Shown here: positions 17,961 to 26,524 of the stretch, one piece after another
Position numbering within the stretch: position 1 is the stretch's first letter
Layout: each line of letters starts with the position of its first letter
Assembly (NCBI RefSeq): GCF_001636405.1
Contig: NZ_KV440950.1
Coordinates: forward strand, 3,948,778-4,012,777
Reading direction: 5' to 3'
Source: Peribacillus frigoritolerans
GTDB lineage: Bacteria; Bacillota; Bacilli; Bacillales; DSM-1321
DNA length: 64,000 nt
The notes under the pieces: generated by a model
What the model was told of the DNA's origin: nothing
Seen by the model: only the letters and a program-made list of their open reading frames with translations
Database searches by the model: none
Program-made: the position numbers and the translations under genes

Positions 17961-18545
17961 TTACTTTGAATTAACAAATACTTCTTTGTTTTTTATAAAA
18001 TAATCCAAACCTGACCAGATTGTAAAGATTAATGCAATCCATAATGCGATATTGGCAAATGGAAGTGAAATGAGGGCAAATGGAAGATTATGCAGCAATA
18101 AAGCCGAAATAGAAACAATTTGTGCCCATGTTTTAATTTTACCTAGCTGGTTCGCTGCAACCACTTCACCTGTACCCGCTAACACCAAACGCAATCCAGT
18201 TACTGCAAACTCGCGACTTATGATCACGATGGCAATCCAAGATTGACCGTACATTAAATCTAGATCAACCAAAACGATTAAGGCAGCCGAAACAAGAAGT
18301 TTATCTGCCAATGGATCTAAAAATTTTCCTAAATCAGTAATCATATTATATTTTCTGGCAAAATGGCCATCGATCCAATCCGTAGTGGAAGCGATTATAA
18401 AGAGGATGGCTCCGGCCAGGTGTGCCACTGGCAAACTGTATTCTCCCCAAGTCAGTGTCCCCCATGAAAAAGGAACGAGCATGATGATTAAAAATACTGG
18501 TATTAAACAGATTCTTGCTACTGTAATCTTATTAGGCAGATTCAA
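17961..18545 (-). CDS. pgsA: CDP-diacylglycerol-glycerol-3-phosphate 3-phosphatidyltransferase
   Basis: The 194-residue membrane enzyme (B. subtilis: 193) makes phosphatidylglycerol phosphate, the essential first step to phosphatidylglycerol. The CDP-alcohol phosphotransferase motif D-G-x2-A-R-x8-G-x3-D-x3-D is clear in DWIDGHFARKYNMITDLGKF followed by LDPLADK. Several hydrophobic segments span the protein. The start is best placed at a TTG (18545) giving MNLPNKITVARI, with GGAGG 8 bases upstream. An upstream TTG at 18560 overlaps that ribosome-binding site. It lies 22 bases before cinA. CdsA, at the other end of the window, supplies its substrate. Confidence 0.96.
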   Translation of the reverse strand: MNLPNKITVARICLIPVFLIIMLVPFSWGTLTWGEYSLPVAHLAGAILFIIASTTDWIDGHFARKYNMITDLGKFLDPLADKLLVSAALIVLVDLDLMYGQSWIAIVIISREFAVTGLRLVLAGTGEVVAANQLGKIKTWAQIVSISALLLHNLPFALISLPFANIALWIALIFTIWSGLDYFIKNKEVFVNSK

Positions 18546-18685
18546 AACTTTTACCTCCAAAATTTACGCCTGCCATTCGGGCCTGCGTCTTAGATCTAAA
18601 ATAATGCTTATATGTATAATTTAACTCAAAATCCAATCTTATATGCCGAATGGACCATTTCCCGCGCCTTACCATTAAATAGAGC

Positions 18686-18713
18686 AAAAATAGTCATCTA
18701 TAAGATGACTATT
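18686..18713 (-). terminator. Terminator overlapping the rodZ stop codon
   Basis: AATAGTCATC pairs with GATGACTATT around TATAA, followed by TTTTTGCTC on the minus strand. The rodZ stop codon TAG lies inside the left arm, so a terminating ribosome would cover the hairpin. Confidence 0.75.
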
Positions 18714-19608
18714 CGGCTTTCGTAAATTGTATCGTAACCAATTGCGTATTCACTTCAGTCGGTGAAATGGAATACTCCAGCTTCTCATCATTCACATAAA
18801 TCTCTGTTTCATATGCTCTGCCTATATTGATGACAGCTTCTTTTTCATTGGTGAAATCAATTTCCTGGCTTTTGTCCTTTTCGATAGTGCCTTGGAAAAG
18901 TAATTTACCTTCACCATTTTTTATGCCGACCCATGGTGAGCCTTTGGAGGTCACCTTTAATTTAAAAGTATCGGTATTTTTTAATTCATACGTACTATTT
19001 TTACCGCTGGAACTTGTGACGGCAAGATTTTGCTCTTTCTCTTCATCTTTGACTGCTGTATCAACTTCATTCTTCTTTTCAGATGAATCTGATTTTTCTT
19101 CATTCTGTTTTTGGTCTGCATTCTCTTCTTCTTTGTTAAACTCTTCACTTTTATTGTAATCCACGGCATCGCTCTGTTTCGCGTCCTTTTTGTCCTCGTT
19201 ATCCGGATTACTCATATAGTTCAATACCAGAACCCAAATCAATACGGCCGCACCAATGACTAAAACGGCAGCCAAGATCTTCGGTAACAATTCCACAACC
19301 TTTGAATCTCCTGCCGGAATGGTTTTTCGGGATTGGACCCGTGAAAGCTGTTCTGGCAATTCCTCACTATAGACCGATGGTATTTCACTCTTATATTGTT
19401 CGAAAATCTCTTCTGAATCCAGTCCGACCGCTTCGCAATATTGCTTTATGAATGCCCGTACATAGAACTTTCCTGGCATCATACTGTAATTTCCTTCTTC
19501 AATGCCAATGAGGTAACGCTTTTGGATCTTCGTTAATTCCTGCAAATCTTCTAGGCTAAGACCTTTTGCTTCCCTAGCTTCCTTTAATCGATTACCCAAC
19601 TCAGTCAA
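18709..19608 (-). CDS. rodZ: RodZ-like cytoskeletal/membrane helix-turn-helix protein (YmfM)
   Basis: The 299-residue protein has an N-terminal helix-turn-helix domain (about 1-66; MTELGNRLKEAREAKGLSLE), one transmembrane helix near residues 110-132 (ILAAVLVIGAAVLIWVLVL), a Lys/Glu/Ser-rich linker and a C-terminal beta domain of about 85 residues. RodZ links MreB to the elongation machinery in rod-shaped bacteria. The likely start is TTG at 19608: AGGTG lies 6 bases upstream and MTELG is the family start. A GTG at 19617 overlaps that site. It follows ymfK closely, as in B. subtilis. Confidence 0.92.
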   Translation of the reverse strand: MTELGNRLKEAREAKGLSLEDLQELTKIQKRYLIGIEEGNYSMMPGKFYVRAFIKQYCEAVGLDSEEIFEQYKSEIPSVYSEELPEQLSRVQSRKTIPAGDSKVVELLPKILAAVLVIGAAVLIWVLVLNYMSNPDNEDKKDAKQSDAVDYNKSEEFNKEEENADQKQNEEKSDSSEKKNEVDTAVKDEEKEQNLAVTSSSGKNSTYELKNTDTFKLKVTSKGSPWVGIKNGEGKLLFQGTIEKDKSQEIDFTNEKEAVINIGRAYETEIYVNDEKLEYSISPTEVNTQLVTIQFTKAE

Positions 19609-19625
19609 ATAAAACACCTGCCATT

Positions 19626-20417
19626 TTAAAAGTCAAAGGAACCAAAATCGGACCCTGAAAACTGGTCTTTTTGGTCGACAACTTCATATGTTATTTCTTC
19701 TTCAGGATTGTTTCGCAATTCAATAATATAATCAAAGTCTTCGAGGGTATACTCCGTATTTTGGACAAAAACATCCGGATGTTCGATTACTTTGACAGCA
19801 TCAAGCCTCATTATTTCACGAATCAACTGCCAATGACGCTCATTTGCACGGCGAGTGGAAACAATTCCATCTAAAATGAACAAATTATCATTATTATATT
19901 CATCCTCAATAAGCTGGCTGCGGATAGTCTGCTTTAAAAGGGTCGATGACACAAACAACCATCTCTTATTAGCACAAACACTCGATGCCACGATAGATTC
20001 AGTTTTTCCGACACGGGGCATCCCTCGGATCCCGATCAATTTATGACCTTCCTGTTTAAATAGCTCGGCCAGGAAATCGACAAGCAAGCCTAGTTCATCA
20101 CGAACAAACCTAAATGTGTTTTTCTCATCGGCATCGCGCTGAATATAGCGTCCATGCCTGACTGCGAGGCGATCACGTAATTTAGGTTCCCTAAGCTTAA
20201 TGACCTTTATCGTATCCATCGTACGGAGAATTGACTCGAATCTTTCTATATTACGGCTGTCTTTGGCCAACAAAAGTAACCCACGCCTGCCTTCATCGAC
20301 CCCGTTAATGGTGATGATATTAATGGAAAGCATACCCAGAAGGGATGAAATATCCCCTAATAATCCAGGACGGTTGACTTGAATTTCATATTCAAAATAC
20401 CATTCTTTATTATCCAC
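19626..20417 (-). CDS. ymfK: YmfK family protein (ACT-like domain plus P-loop), unknown function
   Basis: This 263-residue protein matches the DUF3388/YmfK family, whose function is not established. The first 80 residues look like an ACT-type regulatory fold (EIQVNRPGLLGDISSLLGML). A clear Walker A, GMPRVGKT, lies at residues 132-139, followed by a stretch rich in basic residues (SSTLLKQTIRSQL) and an acidic C-terminus. Such architecture suggests a ligand-sensing nucleotide-binding protein, but that is inference. A GTG start (20417) follows AAGGAG with 7-base spacing. It sits just upstream of rodZ and may be co-transcribed with it. Confidence 0.8.
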   Translation of the reverse strand: MDNKEWYFEYEIQVNRPGLLGDISSLLGMLSINIITINGVDEGRRGLLLLAKDSRNIERFESILRTMDTIKVIKLREPKLRDRLAVRHGRYIQRDADEKNTFRFVRDELGLLVDFLAELFKQEGHKLIGIRGMPRVGKTESIVASSVCANKRWLFVSSTLLKQTIRSQLIEDEYNNDNLFILDGIVSTRRANERHWQLIREIMRLDAVKVIEHPDVFVQNTEYTLEDFDYIIELRNNPEEEITYEVVDQKDQFSGSDFGSFDF

Positions 20418-20611
20418 GATAACACTCCTTAAGCCTAAAAGCTTTTACCCTAATCATGGGCAAAAAACTTATCCATCGTAAATTTCAAGGTCTGAACACT
20501 TTAATATTAATTGTCTAGCTTCTATAATATAGCATTTCGTGATAAGTTAAAAGGAAAAACCCTATAAAAGTATTCATTTTTATATAAGAGGACAAATAGT
20601 CATCCCCCTCG

Positions 20612-20654
20612 AATCCAAAAGGCCCTGTTAATTAATAACAGGGCCTTTTGGATT
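20612..20654 (-). terminator. Terminator after ymfJ
   Basis: A perfect 19-bp stem (20612-20630 with 20636-20654, core CCAAAAGGCCCTG) closed by a 5-base loop. It begins six bases past the ymfJ stop and is the longest perfect hairpin in the window. Confidence 0.85.
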
Positions 20655-20660
20655 GATATT

Positions 20661-20918
20661 TTACTTCGTTCCATTGTTCTCGACTAACTTGACCATGACA
20701 CTTGCCATGGCATGTTTTTCTTGATCGCTTGCCACTGACCAAAGATCAGCAAGCACTTTCTCTTGATCATTCTGGGGCTCAACCTGATTAGCTAGGTAAT
20801 CACCGATTTCGTAAGCCAAGTTGTTAACAGCGCCTTCTGACAAGCCTTGTTGTTCACCTTGATGTAATCTGTCGCCTAAGAAGTTTTTCCATTGATCCCA
20901 ATTGTCCAGTACAGACAT
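20661..20918 (-). CDS. ymfJ: YmfJ, DUF3243 family protein of unknown function
   Basis: This 85-residue small soluble helical protein begins MSVLDNWDQWKNFLGDRLHQGE, the signature of the DUF3243/YmfJ family. No catalytic motif or membrane segment is visible and its role is unknown. GGGTGA precedes the ATG by 8 bases. It lies 81 bases downstream of ymfI on the same strand and ends in a strong terminator, so it is the last gene of a ymfF-ymfH-ymfI-ymfJ group. Confidence 0.85.
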   Translation of the reverse strand: MSVLDNWDQWKNFLGDRLHQGEQQGLSEGAVNNLAYEIGDYLANQVEPQNDQEKVLADLWSVASDQEKHAMASVMVKLVENNGTK

Positions 20919-20999
20919 GAATGGTCACCCTTTCCTTCAAAATAGTACAAAGATATTTTGTGAAGAAATTGAGGGAATTATTCATGTCTTTTAAAAAAA

Positions 21000-21725
21000 T
21001 CATGTGTACCATCCGCCATTTACGCCTAAAATCTGCCCGGTTATATAGGACGACTTGTCGGAAAGCAAATAGTATACGGCCTCCGCGACTTCTTTGGAAT
21101 GCCCCATCCTGCCCATCGGGATATCGCCTTTGATGATTTCCAGATCTTCTGCACTGAAAGATTCGAGCATGGAAGTGGAAATCGCACCGGGGGCAACGGC
21201 ATTCACCCGGATTCCATTAAGCGATACTTCTTTGCTAAGCGCCTTGATAAAAGCATTTTGGCTACCTTTGACCATTGAATATAATACTTCACAAGATGCA
21301 CCTGTCTGCCCCCAAATTGATGTGACGGCAACGATGGCAGCCTGTTCTTGGTACATAAGCTTTGGAAGCAGTTCCTTTGTTAATTGGAAAGGGCTCGTTA
21401 CATGCAACTGAACCATTTCAGTAACGATAGTCTCATCCATATCAGATATAAGCCCATAATAGCTATTGCCACTATTAAGGACGATTGCATGAAGGGCAAA
21501 AATATTTTCCGCCAATTTCTTATAGCCGTCCGGTGCAGCCAAATCCGCTTGTATCGGAATAATTTCGACTTGATGAGGCTTCAGTTCTTCAATAAGGGCA
21601 AGTATCGCTTCTTCATTGCTGTTATAATGTAAATAAAGTGAGTAATTCTCCTCGGCGAGCTTTATAGCGATTTCCCTTCCGATTCCTCCACTGGCTCCTG
21701 TAATAAGGGCAAAACGTTTCCCCAC
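21000..21725 (-). CDS. ymfI: YmfI, short-chain dehydrogenase/reductase (EF-P modification reductase family)
   Basis: This 241-residue SDR-fold NAD(P)-dependent reductase has the cofactor motif TGASGGIGREIA at the N-terminus, NSG in the LNSGNSYYG segment, and catalytic Tyr-x3-Lys as YSMVK, with the preceding Ser in VTSIWG. In B. subtilis YmfI reduces the 5-aminopentanone group on lysine 32 of elongation factor P to 5-aminopentanol; orthology here rests on gene order and sequence resemblance. Two in-frame GTG codons are possible; the second (21725) is 7 bases from AAGGGGG and is preferred over 21731. It follows ymfH. Confidence 0.85.
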   Translation of the reverse strand: MGKRFALITGASGGIGREIAIKLAEENYSLYLHYNSNEEAILALIEELKPHQVEIIPIQADLAAPDGYKKLAENIFALHAIVLNSGNSYYGLISDMDETIVTEMVQLHVTSPFQLTKELLPKLMYQEQAAIVAVTSIWGQTGASCEVLYSMVKGSQNAFIKALSKEVSLNGIRVNAVAPGAISTSMLESFSAEDLEIIKGDIPMGRMGHSKEVAEAVYYLLSDKSSYITGQILGVNGGWYT

Positions 21726-21743
21726 TTTCACGCCCCCTTTATA

Positions 21744-23030
21744 TTATTTCGGAAGTACCTGACAGACTGTCATCCGTTCATCGGATATTAAGTCCTTGGC
21801 GACCTCCCTGATATCTTCGATAGTTAGTTTTTCCAATACCGATACAACATCGAACAAGTTCATATCATTGAATGCATATCTGGTGAATTGATTCGCTATA
21901 TATTCCGGCGAATTCAAGGAACGAAGGAAAGATCCGATTTTTTTCTTGATAGTCCTTTGCAGGCTTTCTTCATTCAGGCCGGTTCCGGCTTTTGATTTTT
22001 GCAGGATACCGAATAAAGACTCCATCAACTCATCAGGTTTGGCACTGTCCCCGCCAATTAACGCAAATCCAAAACCTTGTTCCTGTGTGTAATCATATGA
22101 GAAGCTTTGATCGATCAACCCTTCCTCATATAGCTCCTCATGCAAAGGCGAACTTTTGCCAAACAGCATTTCCAAATAAATATTGGTCGCCAATTCCCTT
22201 TTCAAAAGCTGTAAACCGGATTGGTTTACATTTATGGCCTTGATGCCCAGCATCACTTTTGGTGTCTGGACATTCATCCTTAAGACTTCCTTATCCTTGG
22301 CAACGGTTTCCGGCTCTTCGTCAAATTTACGTTCCACTGCAGGTTGTTCGTTGTATTCTTTATCATTTTGGTTATCCCGAATCAGTTTCATGGTACTTTC
22401 GACATCTACCGGTCCTACAACGAATAGGAGCATGTTGCTAGGATGGTAAAACGTATTATAACATTCATAAAGCATATCTTTCGTAATACCTGCAATCGAT
22501 TCCACAGTACCGGCAATATCGATTTTCACTGGATGCTGATGATACATATTGGCAATCGTCCCAAAATATAATCGCCAGTCTGAATTATCATCATACATGT
22601 TGATTTCCTGCCCAATGATTCCTTTTTCCTTTTCTACCGTCTTTTCCGAAAAGTAAGGATCCTGGACAAAGTCAATTAAGGTAGTAAGATTCCTCTCGAA
22701 ATCAGACGTGCTGGAAAATAAATAAGCTGTACGGGTGAAAGAGGTAAAGGCATTTGCAGATGCTCCCTGCTTTGAAAATTGCTGAAAAACATCACCATCT
22801 TCCTTTTCAAATAGCTTATGTTCAAGAAAATGGGCAATCCCATCTGGTACTTTAGAGAATTCCGTTTCATTCAATGGTTTGAAATGGTTGTCGATTGAAC
22901 CATAATTCGTCGTGAAAGTCGCAAATGATTTATTGAACCCGCTTTTCGGAAGAATATATACTTCGAGACCATTATCCATTTTTTCATGGAAAAGCTCTTC
23001 TTTCAATTGAGTGAATGCTATTTTTTCCAT
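21744..23030 (-). CDS. ymfH: YmfH, M16-family zinc peptidase
   Basis: The 428-residue product has the inverted zinc motif HFLEH at residues 67-71, the active half of an M16 (pitrilysin/processing-peptidase) pair. YmfF, directly upstream, lacks this motif, so the two probably assemble as an active-inactive heterodimer, as in other bacterial M16B pairs. The native substrate is not known. Its start codon shares one base with the ymfF stop (TAATG), showing translational coupling. ymfI starts 19 bases after its stop. Confidence 0.9.
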   Translation of the reverse strand: MEKIAFTQLKEELFHEKMDNGLEVYILPKSGFNKSFATFTTNYGSIDNHFKPLNETEFSKVPDGIAHFLEHKLFEKEDGDVFQQFSKQGASANAFTSFTRTAYLFSSTSDFERNLTTLIDFVQDPYFSEKTVEKEKGIIGQEINMYDDNSDWRLYFGTIANMYHQHPVKIDIAGTVESIAGITKDMLYECYNTFYHPSNMLLFVVGPVDVESTMKLIRDNQNDKEYNEQPAVERKFDEEPETVAKDKEVLRMNVQTPKVMLGIKAINVNQSGLQLLKRELATNIYLEMLFGKSSPLHEELYEEGLIDQSFSYDYTQEQGFGFALIGGDSAKPDELMESLFGILQKSKAGTGLNEESLQRTIKKKIGSFLRSLNSPEYIANQFTRYAFNDMNLFDVVSVLEKLTIEDIREVAKDLISDERMTVCQVLPK

Positions 23031-24310
23031 TACCCTTGCACCTCCGCTTCCGTTAGGAAATAAATCGTATCAAGCTGGATCTTTTGACCAACTGCAATGA
23101 TTTCTTCCTTTGTCGTCCGCTCTGTTTTTGTAAACCACTCGTCGAGTGATATATCCTGCCCGGAAATCACATTATGATATAAAATTTCCACAAGCCCTCT
23201 CGAAACGTCAATGGTTTCAAGGAGCTGGTTCTTAACGACCGCCTTTGTCTGTGCAAGTTCTTCATCGGAAAAGTTACCTTGCTTCATTTCCTTCATTTGT
23301 GCATGAATGATATCCAATGCCTGCTTGTAGTTGGCATTTTCAATGCCGGCCATGACCATCAATAGTCCTTTATGACTTTCAAGCCTTGAAGCTGCATAAT
23401 AAGCAAGGCTTGCTTTCTCCCTGACATTAATGAAAAGTTTTGAATGTGAAAAACCACCAAAAATCCCATTGAAAAGCTGAAGAGCATAATAATCCGGATC
23501 ACCGTATGCAACTTGGGTTCGATAACCGATATTCAATTTCCCTTGTTTCACATCCGAATTCTCGATGATTTCCTTTTCCTTCTCCACTGCCTTGCCCGTA
23601 TCCCTCGGCAGTCTAACAGGCTCTCGTTCTTGCAACGACACATACTTGTCAGCCAGTGCCTCCACTTCCGATCCATCGATGTCACCGATTACATATAAAT
23701 CGATTTCATCTTCCGACAGCATTTTTTTATAGTAGGCGAATAGGGACTCTGGAGTTATCGTTTCCAAGTCTTGAAGATTACCGCTCGCTTCTAAAGCATA
23801 TGGTTCGTTTTTGCACATTTCCTCTACTAGACGTGTAGCTGAATATCGCATTTTGTCATCGGAAATGGATTGAATCCGCTGTTTTAAGGAACGGATTTCA
23901 TTGGAAACCGTTTTTGAGTCAAAGGCTTCGCCGTTTTTCTTCGGATTGAAGATCACCTCTGATAATAGCCCAAAAGCCTTTTCGAGAAGCGGGGTTGAAT
24001 CACTAAGGAATTTTTCATTAACGATATCAATCGTAAAACTTATGATTTGATATTCTCCTTTTTTAGCTACATCGACATAAAACCCTGCTCCATATAAATC
24101 ATCAAGATAAGATCGAAGCTCGGGTGTTGTAGGATATTTACTTGTATTGCTTTGTAACACATATGGCAGCAATGCACGATATGTAACGTCCTCTTTTGTC
24201 AAAGGGGCTTTCATCTTCAGTACGAGAGTATTCGTTTTATATTTATCCGTCCGGACCACATGAAGCTTGTAGCCGCTTTTTTCCGTAATTGTATCGGAAG
24301 CAATAGACAT
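23030..24310 (-). CDS. ymfF: YmfF, M16-family peptidase-like protein lacking the zinc motif
   Basis: This 426-residue M16-fold protein has no HxxEH motif in its N-terminal domain (the equivalent region reads SYLDDLYGAGF), so it is probably the non-catalytic partner of YmfH. The C-terminal half contains the arginine/tyrosine segment typical of M16 partner subunits (FINVREKASLAYYAASRLES). The ATG follows GAGGAGG. A candidate promoter lies upstream, and the gene opens the ymfF-ymfH-ymfI unit. Confidence 0.88.
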   Translation of the reverse strand: MSIASDTITEKSGYKLHVVRTDKYKTNTLVLKMKAPLTKEDVTYRALLPYVLQSNTSKYPTTPELRSYLDDLYGAGFYVDVAKKGEYQIISFTIDIVNEKFLSDSTPLLEKAFGLLSEVIFNPKKNGEAFDSKTVSNEIRSLKQRIQSISDDKMRYSATRLVEEMCKNEPYALEASGNLQDLETITPESLFAYYKKMLSEDEIDLYVIGDIDGSEVEALADKYVSLQEREPVRLPRDTGKAVEKEKEIIENSDVKQGKLNIGYRTQVAYGDPDYYALQLFNGIFGGFSHSKLFINVREKASLAYYAASRLESHKGLLMVMAGIENANYKQALDIIHAQMKEMKQGNFSDEELAQTKAVVKNQLLETIDVSRGLVEILYHNVISGQDISLDEWFTKTERTTKEEIIAVGQKIQLDTIYFLTEAEVQG

Positions 24311-24389
24311 GAATAATCCTCCTCATTATATAAATCACCTTTATTAGCTTATTGTTTGTAGTTTGGAACCCTTTTAAACATCTACTTAA

Positions 24390-24419
24390 AATATACATGT
24401 GAAAGGAAAAATCATGCAA
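24390..24419 (-). promoter_or_regulatory. Candidate promoter for ymfF-ymfH-ymfI
   Basis: TTGCAT (24414-24419), an 18-base spacer and TATATT (24390-24395) on the minus strand, with TG directly before the -10. Confidence 0.45.
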
Positions 24420-24481
24420 GTTACAGCTACTTTTTTTGGTTTTTCACCAGCTTACCATCACTTATGGCTCAATCTCTAAAG

Positions 24482-24514
24482 AAAAAACCGGCCAGCACAG
24501 TTTGCTGACCGGTT
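24482..24514 (-). terminator. Terminator after the nucleoside ABC transporter genes
   Basis: In the minus-strand RNA a 12-bp stem (AACCGGUCAGCA with UGCUGGCCGGUU, one U-G pair) with a 5-base loop is followed by U6. It lies 7 bases past the second permease stop. Confidence 0.85.
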
Positions 24515-24520
24515 AGACAC

Positions 24521-25480
24521 TTATCTTTTCCCTTTGATGTATGGCTGTCCGGATGCTTTTGGAGCATCAGCACGTCCAATGAAACCGGTTAGCGCAATGA
24601 TCGTCAGAACATATGGAGCGATCAAGAGGTAAACTGATGGAATATCCTTGAAGAAGGGAAGGCTCGAGCCAACGATACTTAAACTTTGAGCCAAACCAAA
24701 GAATAAAGCTGCTCCCATTGCCCCGATCGGGTGCCACTTACCAAAAATCATGGCGGCAATGGCCATGAAACCTTGACCATTAATTGTCGCATGATTGAAT
24801 TCATTTGAAAAGATGGTAGCATAAATCGCTCCGCCGATACCTCCAAAAGCACCTGATAATAAAACGGCGGCATATCGGATTTTCGTAACATTGACACCCA
24901 TCGTATCAGCAGCCATGGGATGTTCTCCCACTGCACGAATCCTTAACCCGAATGGTGTTTTATAAAGAACATACCAAACGACAAAAGATATGAGAATCGC
25001 TATATATACGATGTAATAACCATTTGCGAAAAAGATGGGTCCAATAAATGGAATATCACTTAATAATGGAACATCAATCCTTGGGAATGTCTCTGTGATT
25101 CTATCAGTTTGACCTTTGTCAAAAATCAGCTTCACCAAAAACATGGTCAGACCTACTGCCAACAAGTTGATGGCAACCCCACTAACCGTTTGGTCCGCCC
25201 TGAACGTAATGCATGCCACAGCGTGCAGAATGGAAAACAGCAAGCCGGCAATCATTGCCGCTAAGACTGCGAGCCAAGGAGTCCATTCCCCAAATACATC
25301 AGCAAACATTAAGTTAAAAACAATCCCTGTAAAGGCACCAATGACCATCAAACCTTCTAAACCGATGTTTATGACACCAGCCCGTTCAGAAAACACTCCT
25401 CCGAGTGAAGTAAAAATAAGTGGAGCAGCTAGAGCTATCATAGATGGAATAATAATTTGTAATACTTGGAAAAAATCCAC
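24521..25480 (-). CDS. Nucleoside-type ABC transporter permease (NupQ-like)
   Basis: The 319-residue integral membrane protein has about eight to ten hydrophobic segments and is a BPD_transp_2 (branched-chain amino-acid/ribose/BMP-type) permease. Conserved blocks include SERAGVINIGLEGLMVIGAF and FGLRIRAVGEHPMAADTMGV. With the permease encoded just upstream it forms the membrane channel of a purine-nucleoside importer like B. subtilis NupNOPQ (YufNOPQ). The GTG start directly follows the stop of the upstream permease, with GGGGTG at 6-base spacing. Substrate is inferred from family and operon layout. Confidence 0.85.
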   Translation of the reverse strand: MDFFQVLQIIIPSMIALAAPLIFTSLGGVFSERAGVINIGLEGLMVIGAFTGIVFNLMFADVFGEWTPWLAVLAAMIAGLLFSILHAVACITFRADQTVSGVAINLLAVGLTMFLVKLIFDKGQTDRITETFPRIDVPLLSDIPFIGPIFFANGYYIVYIAILISFVVWYVLYKTPFGLRIRAVGEHPMAADTMGVNVTKIRYAAVLLSGAFGGIGGAIYATIFSNEFNHATINGQGFMAIAAMIFGKWHPIGAMGAALFFGLAQSLSIVGSSLPFFKDIPSVYLLIAPYVLTIIALTGFIGRADAPKASGQPYIKGKR

Positions 25481-26524
25481 TTATTTCACCCCTTTCTTAA
25501 ATCGAGCGGCAATCCAACGTATAAAATAACTGGATGCTACGAAGAAAATGATCAATGCTATGACAATATCCACAATTTCACTAGGTATTCCGGTTTCTAG
25601 CGGCATATTCAATGCCCCGGCTTTCAGTCCCCCAAATAATAAGGCTGCAAGCACAACACCAATAGCCGTATTCGCCCCTAATAAGGCTACTGCAATCCCA
25701 TCAAAGCCCATACCTGTGAACCCGCCTTTGACCGCGGCATAACCGAAAGTTCCAAGGCCTTCCATCGCACCCGCAAGTCCTGCAAAAGCACCTGAAATAA
25801 CCATGGAAAGTATGATGTTCTTATTGACACTCATCCCTGCATACTCGGACGCGTGCTGATTGAAACCTACCGCTTTCAGTTCAAAGCCGGTTTTGGTCCT
25901 TTCAAGCAGGAACCACATGATGATTACGCAAATAATCGCTACCACTATTCCCCAATGCATCCGGGAAAAATCCGTAATGCTTTCAAAAAAAGGAGACCGC
26001 AGTGATGCTGTATCAGCAATTCTTTCTGTTTTATCCAGCTTGTCAGTCATTACATTCCTAATTAAATAATTCGTCACATATAAAGCTGTATAATTCAACA
26101 TGATGGAAACGATTACTTCATGTACACGGAACTTAGCTTTTAAATAACCAGGGATAAAAGCCCACAATGCCCCAGCAGCTGCACCAGCTAATATGGCCAA
26201 TGGCAAATGGATGATCCTTGGAAGATCAAAAGCGATTCCGACCCAAACTGCCGCCAGCCAGCCTACAATTAATTGCCCTTCTACACCGATATTGAAAAGG
26301 CCCGTGCGAAAAGCAAAAGCCACTGCCAAACCGGCAAGGATATAAGGGATGATTGTCCTGACGGATTCCCCTACATAATAGGAATCCCCAATAATTCCAT
26401 TTACCATGGAGCCATAGCCGGCAACTGGGTCATAGCCGCTTACCAACATGATTATGGCCCCAACGACTAAGCCGAGGATAACTGCTATTAACGGACTCGT
26501 TAATTTAGATAAATACTTAGACAT
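25481..26524 (-). CDS. Nucleoside-type ABC transporter permease (NupP-like)
   Basis: The 347-residue polytopic permease of the same family as its downstream neighbour contains FRTGLFNIGVEGQLIVGWLA and TGFELKAVGFNQHASEYAGM. It pairs with the smaller permease. The ATG at 26524 lies 8 bases after AGGTGG; the longer frame from 26536 uses a GTG that overlaps this site. It overlaps the ATPase stop by 8 bases, so translation of ATPase, permease and permease is coupled. Confidence 0.85.
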   Translation of the reverse strand: MSKYLSKLTSPLIAVILGLVVGAIIMLVSGYDPVAGYGSMVNGIIGDSYYVGESVRTIIPYILAGLAVAFAFRTGLFNIGVEGQLIVGWLAAVWVGIAFDLPRIIHLPLAILAGAAAGALWAFIPGYLKAKFRVHEVIVSIMLNYTALYVTNYLIRNVMTDKLDKTERIADTASLRSPFFESITDFSRMHWGIVVAIICVIIMWFLLERTKTGFELKAVGFNQHASEYAGMSVNKNIILSMVISGAFAGLAGAMEGLGTFGYAAVKGGFTGMGFDGIAVALLGANTAIGVVLAALLFGGLKAGALNMPLETGIPSEIVDIVIALIIFFVASSYFIRWIAARFKKGVK

